Shown: positions 35,396 through 45,003, counted from the stretch's first letter. The stretch: 64,000 bases of DNA from Cohnella sp. AR92 (GCF_003990975.1 NZ_RZJR01000009.1:62001-126000); one strand, 5' to 3'. The notes: a model not told the origin generated them from the letters alone. Translations and numbers: made by a program.

Positions 35396-36271
35396 TTACT
35401 CTCCGTGCTTGCTGCTAACCATTCTGCTCTCGATGAAGCTCTTGATGATTAAAGTAACGATTGCCATCAGCATCAACAGGGAAGCTACCGCGAAAGCGGC
35501 CGTGTACTGATATTCGTTATAGAGAATCTCGATATGCAACGGCAGCGTATTGGTCTCTCCCCGGATGTGGCCGGAGACGACCGACACGGCGCCGAATTCT
35601 CCCATCGCCCTGGCGTTACAGAGGATGATTCCATACAGCAAGCCCCACTTGATGTTCGGAAGCGTCACCTTGAAGAAGGTCCGCCATCCGCGAGAGCCGA
35701 GGCTGACCGCCGCTTCCTCGTCCTGTATGCCTTGCGATTCCATGAGAGGGATGAGCTCTCTGGCCACGAACGGGAAAGTGACGAACATCGTAGCCAGAAT
35801 GATTCCCGGCGTCGCGAACACGATCTTGACATTGTGGTCGATAAGCCAAGGCCCAAGGAACCCTTGCGCGCCGAACAACAGAATGTAGACTAACCCGGAG
35901 ATGACCGGAGAAACCGCATAAGGCAGGTCGATCAAGGTGATGAGCAGGTTCTTCCCGCGGAACCGGAACTTCGTGATCGCCCAGGCCGCCGCCACGCCGA
36001 AAATCGTATTGAGAGGAACGGCGACCAGCGCGGTCGTGAGAGTCAGCTTCAAAGCCGCGATCGCATCCGGATCCTTCAAGGCTTCGACGTAGGCGCTCCA
36101 GCCCTTGCGGAAGGCTTCGAGCAGAACGGTAATCAAGGGAAGCAGAACGACGACTCCGACGAACAGAATGGAGATGCCGATCAGCGTCCACTTGACCCTT
36201 GTCGATTCGGTCAAGTGCTTCGACTTCGTCTCGCGGGAGACGGGAGCAACGGAAGGAAGGGCTCCAGCCAT
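35396..36271 (-). CDS. cysW: Sulfate ABC transporter permease CysW
   Basis: 291 residues with six membrane segments and the permease EAA loop ([15 protein letters not shown]), as in CysW of the sulfate/thiosulfate importer. It pairs with CysT. I use the second ATG because GGGAGGG is six bases ahead; the ATG six bases upstream is too close to that site. No cysA ATPase gene is in this operon, so the ATP-binding subunit must come from elsewhere. Confidence 0.9.
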   Translation of the reverse strand: MAGALPSVAPVSRETKSKHLTESTRVKWTLIGISILFVGVVVLLPLITVLLEAFRKGWSAYVEALKDPDAIAALKLTLTTALVAVPLNTIFGVAAAWAITKFRFRGKNLLITLIDLPYAVSPVISGLVYILLFGAQGFLGPWLIDHNVKIVFATPGIILATMFVTFPFVARELIPLMESQGIQDEEAAVSLGSRGWRTFFKVTLPNIKWGLLYGIILCNARAMGEFGAVSVVSGHIRGETNTLPLHIEILYNEYQYTAAFAVASLLMLMAIVTLIIKSFIESRMVSSKHGE

Positions 36272-36283
36272 GCGCATCCCTCC

Positions 36284-37117
36284 CTAGCTCGACCGCAGAC
36301 GGCGGTTGCTCCACCGTTGCAGCGAATTGATGATGAGAAGCAGGCCGAACGAGAGAACCAGCAGCACCAGAGCGATTGCCGTCGCTTGGCTGTACTCGTA
36401 TTGCTCCAGCTTGGTGATGATCAGGAGCGGCGTGATCTCCGTCTTGAGCGGCATGTTGCCGGAGATGAAGACGACGGAACCGTATTCGCCGATTCCTCTT
36501 GCGAACGCCAGCGCGAAGCCGGTTAAGAGCGGAGGAACGAGCTCCGGCAGAATGACCTTCCGGAACGTTCTCCATCGGTAGGCTCCCAGCAGGACCGCCG
36601 CCTCCTCCATGTCGCTCTCCAGATCCTGCAGCACGGGTTGAACGGTTCTCACGACGAACGGAACTCCGATGAAGATCAGCGCGACCGTGATGCCGAGCGG
36701 CGTATAAGCGATCTTTAGTCCAAGAGGCTCAACCAGCTTGCCGATCCAACCGTTCGGCGCATAGATCGAAGTAAGCGCGATGCCCGCCACCGCCGTCGGA
36801 AGCGCGAACGGGATGTCGATCAGACCGTCCACGATCTTCTTCCCCGGGAACCGGTAGCGAACCAGTACCCATGCGACGATGAGGCCGAAGACGACATTGA
36901 CCAGCGCGGCGTAGAAGGCGGTCAACAGGCTGACCCGGTAAGACGCGACGACCCGGGGGCTCGTGACCGTATCCCACAGCTGCGGGAGGGTGAGGCCGGC
37001 GGTTTTGACGACCAGCCCGGCCAGTGGGATTAGCACAATCAAGCTAAGATACAGAATGGTGAAGCCTAGCGTAAGCCGGTAGCCCGGTAGAACGCTCTTG
37101 GTCCGAATGCTGGCCAT
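36284..37117 (-). CDS. cysT: Sulfate ABC transporter permease CysT
   Basis: 277 residues, six membrane segments and an EAA loop ([15 protein letters not shown]). Partner of CysW, to which it is similar throughout. It lies 27 bases after sbp with GAAGGG before its ATG. Confidence 0.9.
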   Translation of the reverse strand: MASIRTKSVLPGYRLTLGFTILYLSLIVLIPLAGLVVKTAGLTLPQLWDTVTSPRVVASYRVSLLTAFYAALVNVVFGLIVAWVLVRYRFPGKKIVDGLIDIPFALPTAVAGIALTSIYAPNGWIGKLVEPLGLKIAYTPLGITVALIFIGVPFVVRTVQPVLQDLESDMEEAAVLLGAYRWRTFRKVILPELVPPLLTGFALAFARGIGEYGSVVFISGNMPLKTEITPLLIITKLEQYEYSQATAIALVLLVLSFGLLLIINSLQRWSNRRLRSS

Positions 37118-37143
37118 ATTCTGCCCTTCCCTCTTCTACTCGT

Positions 37144-38271
37144 TTAGGATCCTGGCGTATAAATCTCGTCGAACGTGCCGCCGTCGGCAAAGTGTTTCTT
37201 CTGGGCTTCTCTCCAGCCGCCGAAGTCTCCGTCGATCGTCAGCAGGTTGAGCTGCGGGAATTGATCCTTGTACTTCTCCGCTACCTCCGGCAGTCTCGGA
37301 CGGTAGAAGTTCTGGGCGGCGATCTCTTGCCCCTCCGGCGTATACAGATACTTCAGATAAGCCTCGGCCACCTCGCGGGTTCCTCTCTTATCGACAACCT
37401 TATCGACGATCGCAACCGGAGGTTCGGCCAGAATGCTGAGCGAAGGAGTGACGATCTCGTAATCGTCGCCGTATTCTTTCTTCGCGAGGTAAGCTTCGTT
37501 CTCCCAAGCCAGCAGCACGTCGCCGATCTTGCGCTCGACGAACGTCGTCGTCGAACCGCGGGCGCCCGAATCCAGCACCGGCACGTTGGCGAACAGCTTC
37601 TTGAGGAAATCCTTGATCTTCGCCTCGTCTCCGCCGAATTGCTGGGATGCATAGCCCCAAGCGGCGAGGTAATTCCAGCGGGCTCCTCCGGACGTCTTCG
37701 GATTCGGCGTGATGACCTTGACGTCGTCCCGGATCAGATCGTTCCAATCCTTGATGTTCTTGGGATTGCCCTTGCGTACGAGGAAGACGATCGTTGACGT
37801 GTACGGAGAGCTGTTGTTCTCGAATTGCTTCTGCCAATCTTCCTTCAGCAATCCGCCGTCCGCCAGTGCGTCGATGTCATAGGCGAGCGCCAGAGTGACG
37901 ACGTCGGCTTCCAAGCCGTCAAGCACCTTGCGTCCCTGCGATCCCGATCCGCCGTGAGACTGATTGATCTTGACCGTTTGGCCCGTTTGTTCCTTCCAGT
38001 ACTTCGCGAAGCTCTCGTTGAAGGCGACATACAGCTCGCGAGTCGGGTCGTAGGAGACGTTCAGCAGCTCGACCGATCCCTTCTTCGGCGTCGAGCTCGG
38101 GCTTGCGCTCTCGGCAGCGGCGCCGCTCGCCGATGGAGAAGCGGAGCTGTTGCCTCCGTTGCTGCTGTTTTTGTTGTTGGATCCGCATGCGGACAAGACG
38201 GTAATCATAAGTGCGGCAACGATCAGAAGAATAAACGATGACGATGACTTTCTCTTTTTCCATTGGTTCAT
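37144..38271 (-). CDS. sbp: Sulfate-binding lipoprotein
   Basis: 375 residues. Lipobox S-A-C at about 29, a Ser/Asn/Ala linker to about 65, then a sulfate/thiosulfate-binding fold. The conserved N-x-S-Y-D-P-T-R-E motif near the start, G-G-S-G-S-Q, and [12 protein letters not shown] are typical of Sbp/CysP. It delivers sulfate to CysTW at the outer face of the membrane. First gene of the operon. Confidence 0.93.
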   Translation of the reverse strand: MNQWKKRKSSSSFILLIVAALMITVLSACGSNNKNSSNGGNSSASPSASGAAAESASPSSTPKKGSVELLNVSYDPTRELYVAFNESFAKYWKEQTGQTVKINQSHGGSGSQGRKVLDGLEADVVTLALAYDIDALADGGLLKEDWQKQFENNSSPYTSTIVFLVRKGNPKNIKDWNDLIRDDVKVITPNPKTSGGARWNYLAAWGYASQQFGGDEAKIKDFLKKLFANVPVLDSGARGSTTTFVERKIGDVLLAWENEAYLAKKEYGDDYEIVTPSLSILAEPPVAIVDKVVDKRGTREVAEAYLKYLYTPEGQEIAAQNFYRPRLPEVAEKYKDQFPQLNLLTIDGDFGGWREAQKKHFADGGTFDEIYTPGS

Positions 38272-38321
38272 CTTGATGCACCCCTATTCCTTTTTCTCGG
38301 GACAACCTCGCTTATTATTCC

Positions 38322-38338
38322 TACCCGATTGGTTGGTA
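38322..38338. promoter_or_regulatory. Inverted repeat at the sbp start site, possible Rrf2/CymR operator
   Basis: TACC, 9 bases, GGTA, in an AT-flanked stretch. It lies at about +1 to +18 relative to the promoter just upstream. Rrf2-type regulators such as CymR control sulfur genes in Bacillales through dyads of similar shape. The position fits repression; the identity of the regulator is an inference. Confidence 0.4.
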
Positions 38339-38346
38339 TTGGAGAA

Positions 38347-38376
38347 ATCATAGCAGGCGGATAGGGTTAATGTCAA
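38347..38376 (-). promoter_or_regulatory. Strong sigma-A promoter of the sulfate operon
   Basis: On the - strand a perfect TTGACA (38371-38376), 18 bp, TATGAT (38347-38352). Confidence 0.78.
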
Positions 38377-38581
38377 TAAGTTCTATTTTTGTATTCGATA
38401 AAAATAATTGATATTGTGGGCGGAAAGGTACAAGAAGCTTTTGTCGAGCTCCGATCGAAAAGGGGCTTCGTCTCTTCGCTTATGCCGTATCGGGCAGCTT
38501 CTTCCGGCAAGGAGTTTAGGAATATTATGGGGAATATATTAGAAACATGCAGCTTAGCATCTTAAGGAGGTTTTCTCGGAA

Positions 38582-39184
38582 TTGGGAGTCAAGAAGGGAT
38601 TATGGATCGCGTTGCCCGTACTCGCAATCGCTTTGGCCGCCATATGGTCATCCGGATTGGCAGGCATTTGGACGGAAGGAATGGCTTCTATCGCCAATAA
38701 GACGACAGAATATCAAGCGAACGGCGAGCTCGTCGAAGGCGAGTATTCGGTTACGATCGACCTCTCGAACTTATCCGGCAATATCGGCAAAGAGTTGTAT
38801 AACGACGGAGTTCACCGTATCTACGTGTCATGGATCGATAATACCGGCAACTACGGTACGGGAGGCTATCGAATCGGCTTTCGCTCCAGCGGACGATATT
38901 CCATAAAAGGAGCCACTTTGGTCTCGGGGATCGAGCATCGAACGATTGATGATCATACTTTTACGATGAATATGTCCGCCAAGATGACCGCCGAGTACAA
39001 GGGCAAACGATATGCATGTTCGGAATTCAGTACAGGAGGATTAAATTACAAGGACGGAGATGAATTTGGCTTCTACCTGTTCCCCTCATCCGCCTATGAG
39101 TCTAACGAAGTTAGCTTGAATGAGACGGGCATCGTTAAACTTACTGTAACGAACCTTTATAAGAACGTTTGGAGCACAAAATAA
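38582..39184 (+). CDS. Exported or membrane-anchored protein of unknown function
   Basis: 200 residues. A hydrophobic N-terminal stretch (about 7-26) with a Lys pair in front looks like a signal or anchor. The rest is beta-rich, with many Gly, Ser, Thr and Tyr and few charged helices (for example S-V-T-I-D-L-S-N-L). No family recognised. Codon usage is less GC-rich than the neighbours and the flanking DNA is AT-rich, which could mean acquisition. TTG start with AAGGAGG 11 bases upstream. A strong bidirectional terminator follows. Confidence 0.6.
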   Translation: MGVKKGLWIALPVLAIALAAIWSSGLAGIWTEGMASIANKTTEYQANGELVEGEYSVTIDLSNLSGNIGKELYNDGVHRIYVSWIDNTGNYGTGGYRIGFRSSGRYSIKGATLVSGIEHRTIDDHTFTMNMSAKMTAEYKGKRYACSEFSTGGLNYKDGDEFGFYLFPSSAYESNEVSLNETGIVKLTVTNLYKNVWSTK

Positions 39185-39224
39185 AGAAATGCCCGGCGCT
39201 GTTCAAAACGCCGGGCATTTCTTT
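39183..39224. terminator. Bidirectional terminator
   Basis: A perfect 16-bp stem (39183-39198 with 39209-39224), A-rich on one side and T-rich on the other, between the convergent unknown exported gene and dnaI. Confidence 0.9.
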
Positions 39225-39238
39225 GTCTTGCGATTAGC

Positions 39239-40189
39239 TTATTGCCCTCGTTGATTCCTTCCCCTTACATGGACGACGTCGACGAAGGGCCGGATCCGAT
39301 CCATGAGCCGCTGCCCTTTGTGCAGCTCCTCGCCTTCCTTGTGCGTGAAGCTGAAGTGCTTCTCCAGCGAGTCCAAGTCATGGTTCGAGGTGTAGAAAGT
39401 CGGCTTCCGGTTCATCCGGTAGTTCAGGATCGCGCCCAGCACGTGGTCTCGCACCCAAGGGCTCAGGTTCTCCGCTCCGATGTCGTCGAACACGAGCAGG
39501 TCGCATTCCTTCATCAGGGTGACGGTCTCCTTCAGCTTCTGCGGCTCCATCATGAGGCCTTTCGCATCTTCGACGAACTCCGGCATGTAGACGATGACGC
39601 CGGAATAGCCTTCCTTGGCAAGCTTGTGCAGCAGGTAGCCGGCCAGGAACGTCTTGCCCGTGCCGAAGCTGCCCATCAAGTAGAGGCCCTTCGTTCCGAG
39701 GCCGACCGTTTCGGTCGCCTGCACGTATTGCATCACTTTCGTGACGGCTACCTCGCGATCCGGATCCCGCTCGAGCATCTGCATCTCTTTGTAGCGATCG
39801 TCGGACACTTCCACATCGGCATAGTAGCTCGTAATCTGGCGCCGAATGCGCTCCTGCTGATCATGGGCGGTCCACTTGGAGCATGGCGTCTTGCTGTCGA
39901 ACAGCTGCCATTCTCCGTTCTGCTCCTCGCAGGAGATTCGAGTGGAGTGGCCCTGCATATCGTTCGGGCAATTCGCGAGTCCCGGGCATTCCTTGCAGTT
40001 CCGGTACTCGACCGTCATCTGGTACAGCTTGTTCATGTTGATCCGCAGCGTATGCTCGGTCAGCTCCGGATACCGCTCCCTGAACTTTCTCACGAGCGGG
40101 TCGTTCAGCACGCGGTCTCCGATCGCTTGCGGGTCTTGTCCTCCGGCGACTTGCTTCCAGCTTCTAAGAGCTTCGCCCAACGATTCCAT
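39239..40189 (-). CDS. dnaI: Primosomal protein DnaI, helicase loader
   Basis: 316 residues. N-terminal zinc-binding region (Cys65, Cys68, Cys74, with His81 and Cys87), then an AAA+ domain with Walker A G-S-F-G-T-G-K-T (173-180) and a Walker B V-F-D-D-I. It loads the DnaC-type replicative helicase onto DNA at initiation and restart. It follows dnaB by 39 bases, the usual order in Bacillales. Confidence 0.93.
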   Translation of the reverse strand: MESLGEALRSWKQVAGGQDPQAIGDRVLNDPLVRKFRERYPELTEHTLRINMNKLYQMTVEYRNCKECPGLANCPNDMQGHSTRISCEEQNGEWQLFDSKTPCSKWTAHDQQERIRRQITSYYADVEVSDDRYKEMQMLERDPDREVAVTKVMQYVQATETVGLGTKGLYLMGSFGTGKTFLAGYLLHKLAKEGYSGVIVYMPEFVEDAKGLMMEPQKLKETVTLMKECDLLVFDDIGAENLSPWVRDHVLGAILNYRMNRKPTFYTSNHDLDSLEKHFSFTHKEGEELHKGQRLMDRIRPFVDVVHVRGRNQRGQ

Positions 40190-40228
40190 CTCTTCTCCTC
40201 CTCCCCTTCAATGACTCTATCTATCGAT

Positions 40229-41773
40229 CTATTTATTCTTATCCTGCAACTTGCGAGCCAGCTCGCGCATCTTCTCCCGCTCCTCCGCGGATACCTCTTC
40301 CGCGGGAACGTCGTTGCCGACAACCGGCATGGACGGCTTGCGAGAGCCGCTGCCGCCTCCGCTGCCGACTCCCCTGCGTCCTCTGCCGCCGGCGCCATAG
40401 CCCTGTGCCTTGCCGCCGGACTCGGAGTCCTGCCCTTTGCGCCTGCGCTCCAGCGTCTCGTTCAGCTTCTCCTGGCTGCGGACGTAAGCGACCGCCTTCT
40501 CGAACGTGTCGATCCCCCTGACCAGCATGTTCGAGGCGATCGAGTCTATGAAGCTTGACGTGAGGCGCTGGTCGTCCTCCATCCCGATCAGGTAATGGAA
40601 GAGCACGTTCACGACGGGATCGGACAGCTTGTAGTTCTGGTTGATCCGCTCGAAGATATTCTTGAAGTAAACCGGAACGGACGAAGGAAAATACCTCTCC
40701 ATCATTCTCGTATACGGCTCGGTCCGCAGCAGGCGATTGTAATGCGCGACGGTTACCTTTCCGACGAAGCGGCTCGGCACTTCCACGTAGACGGCCGGAT
40801 CCGTTCGCTCGTCTGCCGCTTCCGGCGCGGCGCTTGCGCCAGGCTCGGAGGAATGCAGCCGGGACAAATAGCGCTCCGCCTGTTCCTCCCGCTTCCGGCT
40901 CTGCCGGTACGTCAGATTGGCGCGGTATTGAAGCTCGTCCCACCTCAGCGTGCCGTCCGTCTCGAAGATTCCGTTCTCGTCCAGCAGCCGGTTGATCTGC
41001 GCCACGTCCAAGTCGAACTTGTATGCCAGATAATTGATCTGCGCCATCGACTCCGTCTGCAGGTGCAAGCGTTCGACGAAGGAACGGTTCGCGGACGACC
41101 GGGGAAAATGAAACAGCATATCGCTGTGCCTGATTTTCTCCGGTTGCTTGTCCCATGGCGATGCGGCCGCTTCCGTCGCCGAAGCGCTCTCCTCCATGAC
41201 CGCTTCCAGCTCGGGATCGACGGGACCCGCGTTCAGCTGGAACAGCTCGTAGAAAGGAACGGTAATCTCTTCGCGGTTCATGAACCTCGCAAGGCCGACC
41301 GGCCTCTCGGGAGAGAACCGATTCTTCAGGTCCAGAAGAGGATCTTTGCCGACCTTATCCCTTAGAAGCAGCGTCAGGTGAAGGTTCGTGAAGAACTCCG
41401 CTGCGGACAGCGGCTTCAATAGAACGTATTCGTACAGCGTCTCTTCGTGGGCCGGATCGTATTGGCGGAATACCTGCAGCAGCCCGACGGCCTCCAGCTT
41501 CGAGGCATTCTCCACGAGCTGCTTGCGCCCCGCATCGTTCAGCTCCAGGCCGAGTCCCAGAAGCAGCCTTCTCTGCGGCTCCGGCACGGTGTAGCCGACG
41601 CGCTCGTCTTCGAGATGATGATACAGCATCATATAAAGGCCAACGGCGAAAGCTCCGACCATCGGTTGATAGAGATTGGAGAGAATCGTCCGGTCCAGGC
41701 CGCTAAGCGCGAAGTCGCGACAGGCCACGTAACGGTGGTTCTCCGTGAATTCCAGGCGATTCGACACTCGCAT
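40229..41773 (-). CDS. dnaB: Replication initiation and membrane attachment protein DnaB
   Basis: 514 residues. Two DnaB/DnaD-type domains, the second (about 345-440) with the Y-x-x-I helix pattern (K-L-S-D-P-V-V-N-V-L-F-H-Y). A Gly/Arg/Ser-rich, flexible stretch (about 455-480) precedes a helical, charged C-terminus. It works with DnaD and DnaI to load the helicase. ATG start with a weak AAGAGTG site; on the - strand a TACAAT lies about 40 bases upstream. Confidence 0.9.
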   Translation of the reverse strand: MRVSNRLEFTENHRYVACRDFALSGLDRTILSNLYQPMVGAFAVGLYMMLYHHLEDERVGYTVPEPQRRLLLGLGLELNDAGRKQLVENASKLEAVGLLQVFRQYDPAHEETLYEYVLLKPLSAAEFFTNLHLTLLLRDKVGKDPLLDLKNRFSPERPVGLARFMNREEITVPFYELFQLNAGPVDPELEAVMEESASATEAAASPWDKQPEKIRHSDMLFHFPRSSANRSFVERLHLQTESMAQINYLAYKFDLDVAQINRLLDENGIFETDGTLRWDELQYRANLTYRQSRKREEQAERYLSRLHSSEPGASAAPEAADERTDPAVYVEVPSRFVGKVTVAHYNRLLRTEPYTRMMERYFPSSVPVYFKNIFERINQNYKLSDPVVNVLFHYLIGMEDDQRLTSSFIDSIASNMLVRGIDTFEKAVAYVRSQEKLNETLERRRKGQDSESGGKAQGYGAGGRGRRGVGSGGGSGSRKPSMPVVGNDVPAEEVSAEEREKMRELARKLQDKNK

Positions 41774-41847
41774 CTTGTCTATAACACTCTTTTCATAGAA
41801 ATGGTCTCTCTATTGTAGCACAAAGCCATTCGTTTCTGGATATGAAA

Positions 41848-41875
41848 AAGAGGCTCCCGCGATGGGAGTCTCTAA
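41848..41875 (-). terminator. Hairpin with T-run on the - strand, upstream of dnaB
   Basis: GAGACTCCC / GGGAGCCTC stem followed, on the - strand, by CTCTTTTTC. Any transcript it would stop must come from the right, antisense to the fRMsr gene. Confidence 0.5.
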
Positions 41876-41951
41876 CAGGCAATGGTGCCATTCGGCCCGG
41901 ATAGCGATATAATAAGCATGTTCAACCTATACAGGAAAGCGTGTGAGAATC

Positions 41952-42434
41952 ATGTCCTTTGAGCGTCAAACCCTTAGCGGCTCCCGGGAAGAGAACGAGA
42001 GAATCCTGCTCTCCCAGCTGAAGAGCCTGATCGAAGACGAACCTAGCCGCATCGCCAATCTGGCGAATGCTTCCGCTCTTCTGAACGTTTACCTGACCGA
42101 CATCAACTGGGTTGGCTTCTACCTGCTGGAGGAAGGCGAGCTCGTGCTCGGCCCGTTCCAAGGGCTTCCCGCCTGCGTCCGCATTGCCTTGGGCCGCGGA
42201 GTCTGCGGCACGGCCGCCGCGAAGCGCGATACGATCCGGGTGGAGGACGTCCATCAATTCCCCGGGCACATCGCCTGTGACGCCGCTTCCAACTCGGAGA
42301 TCGTCATTCCCCTGTATGCGAAGGGCGAGCTGATCGGCGTCCTCGATATCGACAGCCCGCTTAAGTCTCGGTTCAGCGAGGAAGACCAACTGCTGCTGGA
42401 GAGATTCACGCAACTCCTAGGCGATTACCTATAA
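41952..42434 (+). CDS. Free methionine-R-sulfoxide reductase (GAF domain)
   Basis: 160 residues. A GAF domain with Cys75, Cys85 and Cys109, spaced 10 and 24 as in Escherichia coli fRMsr (84, 94, 118); the last two with C109 form the catalytic set. It reduces free methionine-R-sulfoxide using thioredoxin in the cytoplasm. AGGAAAG lies 12 bases before this ATG; a GTG nine bases upstream is an alternative start. A TATAAT at 41908-41913 may be its -10. The 3' end overlaps the convergent hydrolase by 10 bases. Confidence 0.92.
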   Translation: MSFERQTLSGSREENERILLSQLKSLIEDEPSRIANLANASALLNVYLTDINWVGFYLLEEGELVLGPFQGLPACVRIALGRGVCGTAAAKRDTIRVEDVHQFPGHIACDAASNSEIVIPLYAKGELIGVLDIDSPLKSRFSEEDQLLLERFTQLLGDYL

Positions 42435-43318
42435 TCCTTGTAAGCCGAATCCGCTCCATCCTCGGCCGGATTCAGCTCGCTTGGATCGAACCCGTACGTC
42501 TCGGACGGATACTCGGCCTCCCGCATTCGCGCGGAGGCTCGCGGTCCTTCCTCCAAGGCGGCGATCCAGCCCCGGATGATTTGCGCGGAAGCGTCGGCCG
42601 AATGGATCGGAAGGCGGTCGTCCGCGCGAGGAATCCACGCGGTAGACACCTCCGGCAAGCCCTTCTGGAGCTCTCTGGCTTGAGGTGCGAATCTCTTGTC
42701 ATTCTCCCCGTAGAGGAGCAGCACCGGCTTCTCGATGCGGGGCAGCCGCTCCGTCCCCTTAAAAGCGAGGCAAGCATCCAAGTATTCCTTCCACTTGTTC
42801 GGATCTCCGGCCCGCATCTCGGACCTCATCCGGTAGAACGCCTCGGCGTTATCCGCATGTCTCCAGCTTCTGGAGAAGGAGACCAATCCCTTGGCTCCGA
42901 ACGCGGAGGCGATCTGCGACAGCTTGGCTTCCAGCTTCGGCCTTCTCTCCTTCAACTCGGCAGCCCCCGACAGCAAGGCGGCCCCTCGAACCCGGTCCGG
43001 GTAAGCATCCAACGCTTGAAGGGCTACCATGGATGCCAGCGCGTACGAGCACAGATAAGCCTGCCCGATATCCAGCTCGTTCATAAGCCGGATGACGTCC
43101 TCCGCAAGCATGGCGATCGACAGGCGGTCCTTCGAGGAAGCGCTTCGGCCGTGCCCCCTGAAGTCGAAAGCCAATACTCGATGGTCCTGGGCCAGATCGT
43201 TGCGCAGGTAAGTAAATACACGGCTTCCCATGCAAGGCGGATGCAGGAAAATAATCGTACGGCCTCGCCCTTGCAGGTGATAATGCGTCTCCACTCCGTT
43301 GATATGCAATAAGGGCAC
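42425..43318 (-). CDS. Alpha/beta-hydrolase fold protein lacking the catalytic Ser and His
   Basis: 297 residues with a clear hydrolase fold: H-P-P near 27, D-F-R-G-H-G-R-S near 52, G-A-A-L-L near 113, G-E-N-D-K-R-F near 204. At the nucleophile elbow, the usual G-x-S-x-G is replaced by S-Y-A-L-A, so Ala93 takes the place of Ser. At the catalytic His position the sequence is A-D-D-R, with only His239 nearby. The acid Asp207 remains. It is therefore probably a binding or regulatory protein, or uses other residues. GTG start with GGAGGTGA six bases ahead. Confidence 0.75.
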   Translation of the reverse strand: MPLLHINGVETHYHLQGRGRTIIFLHPPCMGSRVFTYLRNDLAQDHRVLAFDFRGHGRSASSKDRLSIAMLAEDVIRLMNELDIGQAYLCSYALASMVALQALDAYPDRVRGAALLSGAAELKERRPKLEAKLSQIASAFGAKGLVSFSRSWRHADNAEAFYRMRSEMRAGDPNKWKEYLDACLAFKGTERLPRIEKPVLLLYGENDKRFAPQARELQKGLPEVSTAWIPRADDRLPIHSADASAQIIRGWIAALEEGPRASARMREAEYPSETYGFDPSELNPAEDGADSAYKDYR

Positions 43319-43375
43319 GGTCTCACCTCCGGTGATGTCACCGTTAGCGTTCCCGTACCCCGTTTCTTTTCATAC

Positions 43376-43804
43376 CTATGTCTGGGATTTCGTCTCCCGA
43401 AAAACCCACAGCTTGCTCCCCGCGTAATTGACCGCAAGCGAAGCGACGATCGACGCCAGCTTGCCCGCCAGCGGATTCCATCCGAGCCCCTTCTCCAGCC
43501 CGAGCAGGACGGCCATGGACAGCAGGAACGAGAAGGCGTTCACGGCGGCGAATTGGCCGATCTCCTTGGCGCTCGCGCGCTTCTCGGACCGGAACGTCCA
43601 CTTGCGGTTCCACAGGTAGCTGTTCAGGAAGCCGCACAGATAAGAGATCGTCTGGGCCAGAGCCGTAACGGCGTCCACCCCGTACACCAGGACGGCGAAT
43701 ACGACGAAATCGACCGCCGTATTCATCGCTCCCACCGTCGCGAACTTCGCTGCTTGCTTTATTTTCCCCCGGGCTTGCGCCGCTTCCTTCGAATGTTCCG
43801 TCAT
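43376..43804 (-). CDS. GtrA-like flippase-associated membrane protein
   Basis: 142 residues and four predicted membrane segments, with the GtrA pattern (F-A-T-V-G-A-M-N-T-A-V-D near 20, Y-L-C-G-F-L-N-S-Y-L-W-N-R-K-W-T-F near 60). GtrA proteins help move undecaprenyl-linked sugars across the membrane. The ATG overlaps the YuiB-like stop (TAATG), so the two are coupled. A longer upstream frame lacks any support. No glycosyltransferase gene is adjacent. Confidence 0.85.
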   Translation of the reverse strand: MTEHSKEAAQARGKIKQAAKFATVGAMNTAVDFVVFAVLVYGVDAVTALAQTISYLCGFLNSYLWNRKWTFRSEKRASAKEIGQFAAVNAFSFLLSMAVLLGLEKGLGWNPLAGKLASIVASLAVNYAGSKLWVFRETKSQT

Positions 43805-44088
43805 TAGAACATCCGGTACCCGTTCTTGCGCAGGGACCGAATTGCCCAGCCGCTCGACAGCGCGCCGCCGATGCCGGCAATGAACGGCCACAGGAAGACG
43901 CCGATGAACGCCAGCCAGCTCAGCTCCGGATTCCAGAAGTGCCAGACGCCAAGCGGCAGCACGATGATGATGTAGAGCCACGTTGGCAGCCAGGTTGTCT
44001 TAATAAGCATATTGAGAATAAAGCCGATCCCGAAGAACAACACGTAGAACAGCAAGGTACCGACGATTTCTTGGATCAATTCCGTCAT
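43804..44088 (-). CDS. yuiB: YuiB-like membrane protein
   Basis: 94 residues with three membrane segments and an N-terminal F-F-G-I-G-F-I-L-N-M-L-I that I recognise from YuiB of Bacillus, of unknown function, encoded near the NADH dehydrogenase and ferredoxin-NADP reductase genes there as well. Start with GGAGGAAG ahead. Coupled to the GtrA gene. Confidence 0.65.
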   Translation of the reverse strand: MTELIQEIVGTLLFYVLFFGIGFILNMLIKTTWLPTWLYIIIVLPLGVWHFWNPELSWLAFIGVFLWPFIAGIGGALSSGWAIRSLRKNGYRMF

Positions 44089-44165
44089 GACTGCTTCCTC
44101 CCGGCATCATATCTCTTCCAGTTTACAAGATCGTTTTCTCTATAGTCAATGTTCTCCATCTCCGT

Positions 44166-44195
44166 TTGCTCCGCGAGGGGCTTATCCGCTACAAT
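44166..44195 (+). promoter_or_regulatory. Candidate hemQ promoter
   Basis: TTGCTC (44166-44171), 18 bp, TACAAT (44190-44195); the start is 52 bases further on. Confidence 0.5.
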
Positions 44196-44246
44196 AAAGC
44201 AGTAGAAATGTTGGAAATCCGCTATGGCGAGGAGAGAATCGAACAG

Positions 44247-44993
44247 ATGAGTGAAGCCGCACAGACACTGGACGGATGGTACGTCCTTCATGATTTTCGC
44301 ACGATGGATTGGGCCGCATGGCAGGATGCGTCGGAAGCCGATCGCGCCAAGGCGTCCAAGGAATTATTCGCTCTGATCAACGAATGGGAAGAGACCGAAG
44401 CCCGCAAGGAAGGAAGCCTCGCGCTGTACAGCATAGTCGGCCAGAAGGCGGATTTCGTCTTCATGCACCTGCGGGAGACGCTCCAGGAGCTGAACGCCGT
44501 CGAGAACGCCTTCAATAAATCGACGTTCGCCCGTTTCACGAAGCCTGTCCATTCTTACGTGAGCATCGTGGAGCTTAGCAACTACATGGGGCAGCCGGGC
44601 GTCGACCCGATGCAGATTCCGGAGGTCGTCGCTCGCTTGAAGCCGATCCTGCCGAAGTCCGAGCACATCTGCTTCTATCCGATGAACAAGCGCCGCCTGC
44701 TCGGCGACAACTGGTACATGCTGCCGATGGAAGACCGCAAGGCGATGATGCGCAGCCATGGCATGATCGGCCGCAGCTATGCCGGCAAGGTCAAGCAGAT
44801 CATCAGCGGCTCGGTCGGCTTCGACGACTGGGAATGGGGCGTTACCCTGTTCGCGGACGACGCGCTGCAATTCAAGAAGCTCGTCTACGAGATGCGCTTC
44901 GACGAAGTGAGCGCCCGCTACGGCGAGTTCGGCGCCTTCTTCGTGGGCAATCGCCTGACGCACGATTCGTTGAACGAGCTTCTTAAGGCGTAA
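44247..44993 (+). CDS. hemQ: Coproheme decarboxylase HemQ
   Basis: 248 residues from the chosen ATG. It belongs to the chlorite-dismutase fold family and has the HemQ residues: Tyr144 and Lys148 in Y-P-M-N-K-R and the proximal His171 in R-S-H-G-M-I-G-R. It converts coproheme III to heme b using H2O2, the last step of the heme pathway of Gram-positive bacteria. Upstream in-frame ATGs lack a site; GAGGAG lies 12 bases ahead of this one. It supplies heme to SdhC and CtaA in this window. A looped GC hairpin follows. Confidence 0.95.
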   Translation: MSEAAQTLDGWYVLHDFRTMDWAAWQDASEADRAKASKELFALINEWEETEARKEGSLALYSIVGQKADFVFMHLRETLQELNAVENAFNKSTFARFTKPVHSYVSIVELSNYMGQPGVDPMQIPEVVARLKPILPKSEHICFYPMNKRRLLGDNWYMLPMEDRKAMMRSHGMIGRSYAGKVKQIISGSVGFDDWEWGVTLFADDALQFKKLVYEMRFDEVSARYGEFGAFFVGNRLTHDSLNELLKA

Positions 44994-45003
44994 GGAAAAG
45001 AGA

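Noticed and set aside
39242..40558. Open frame of 438 codons opposite dnaI and the end of dnaB
   Set aside because: Shadow of two certain genes on the other strand.
43805..43981. Upstream extension of GtrA by 59 codons
   Set aside because: It runs through the yuiB gene in another frame and has no start signal; the ATG at 43804 is coupled to yuiB.
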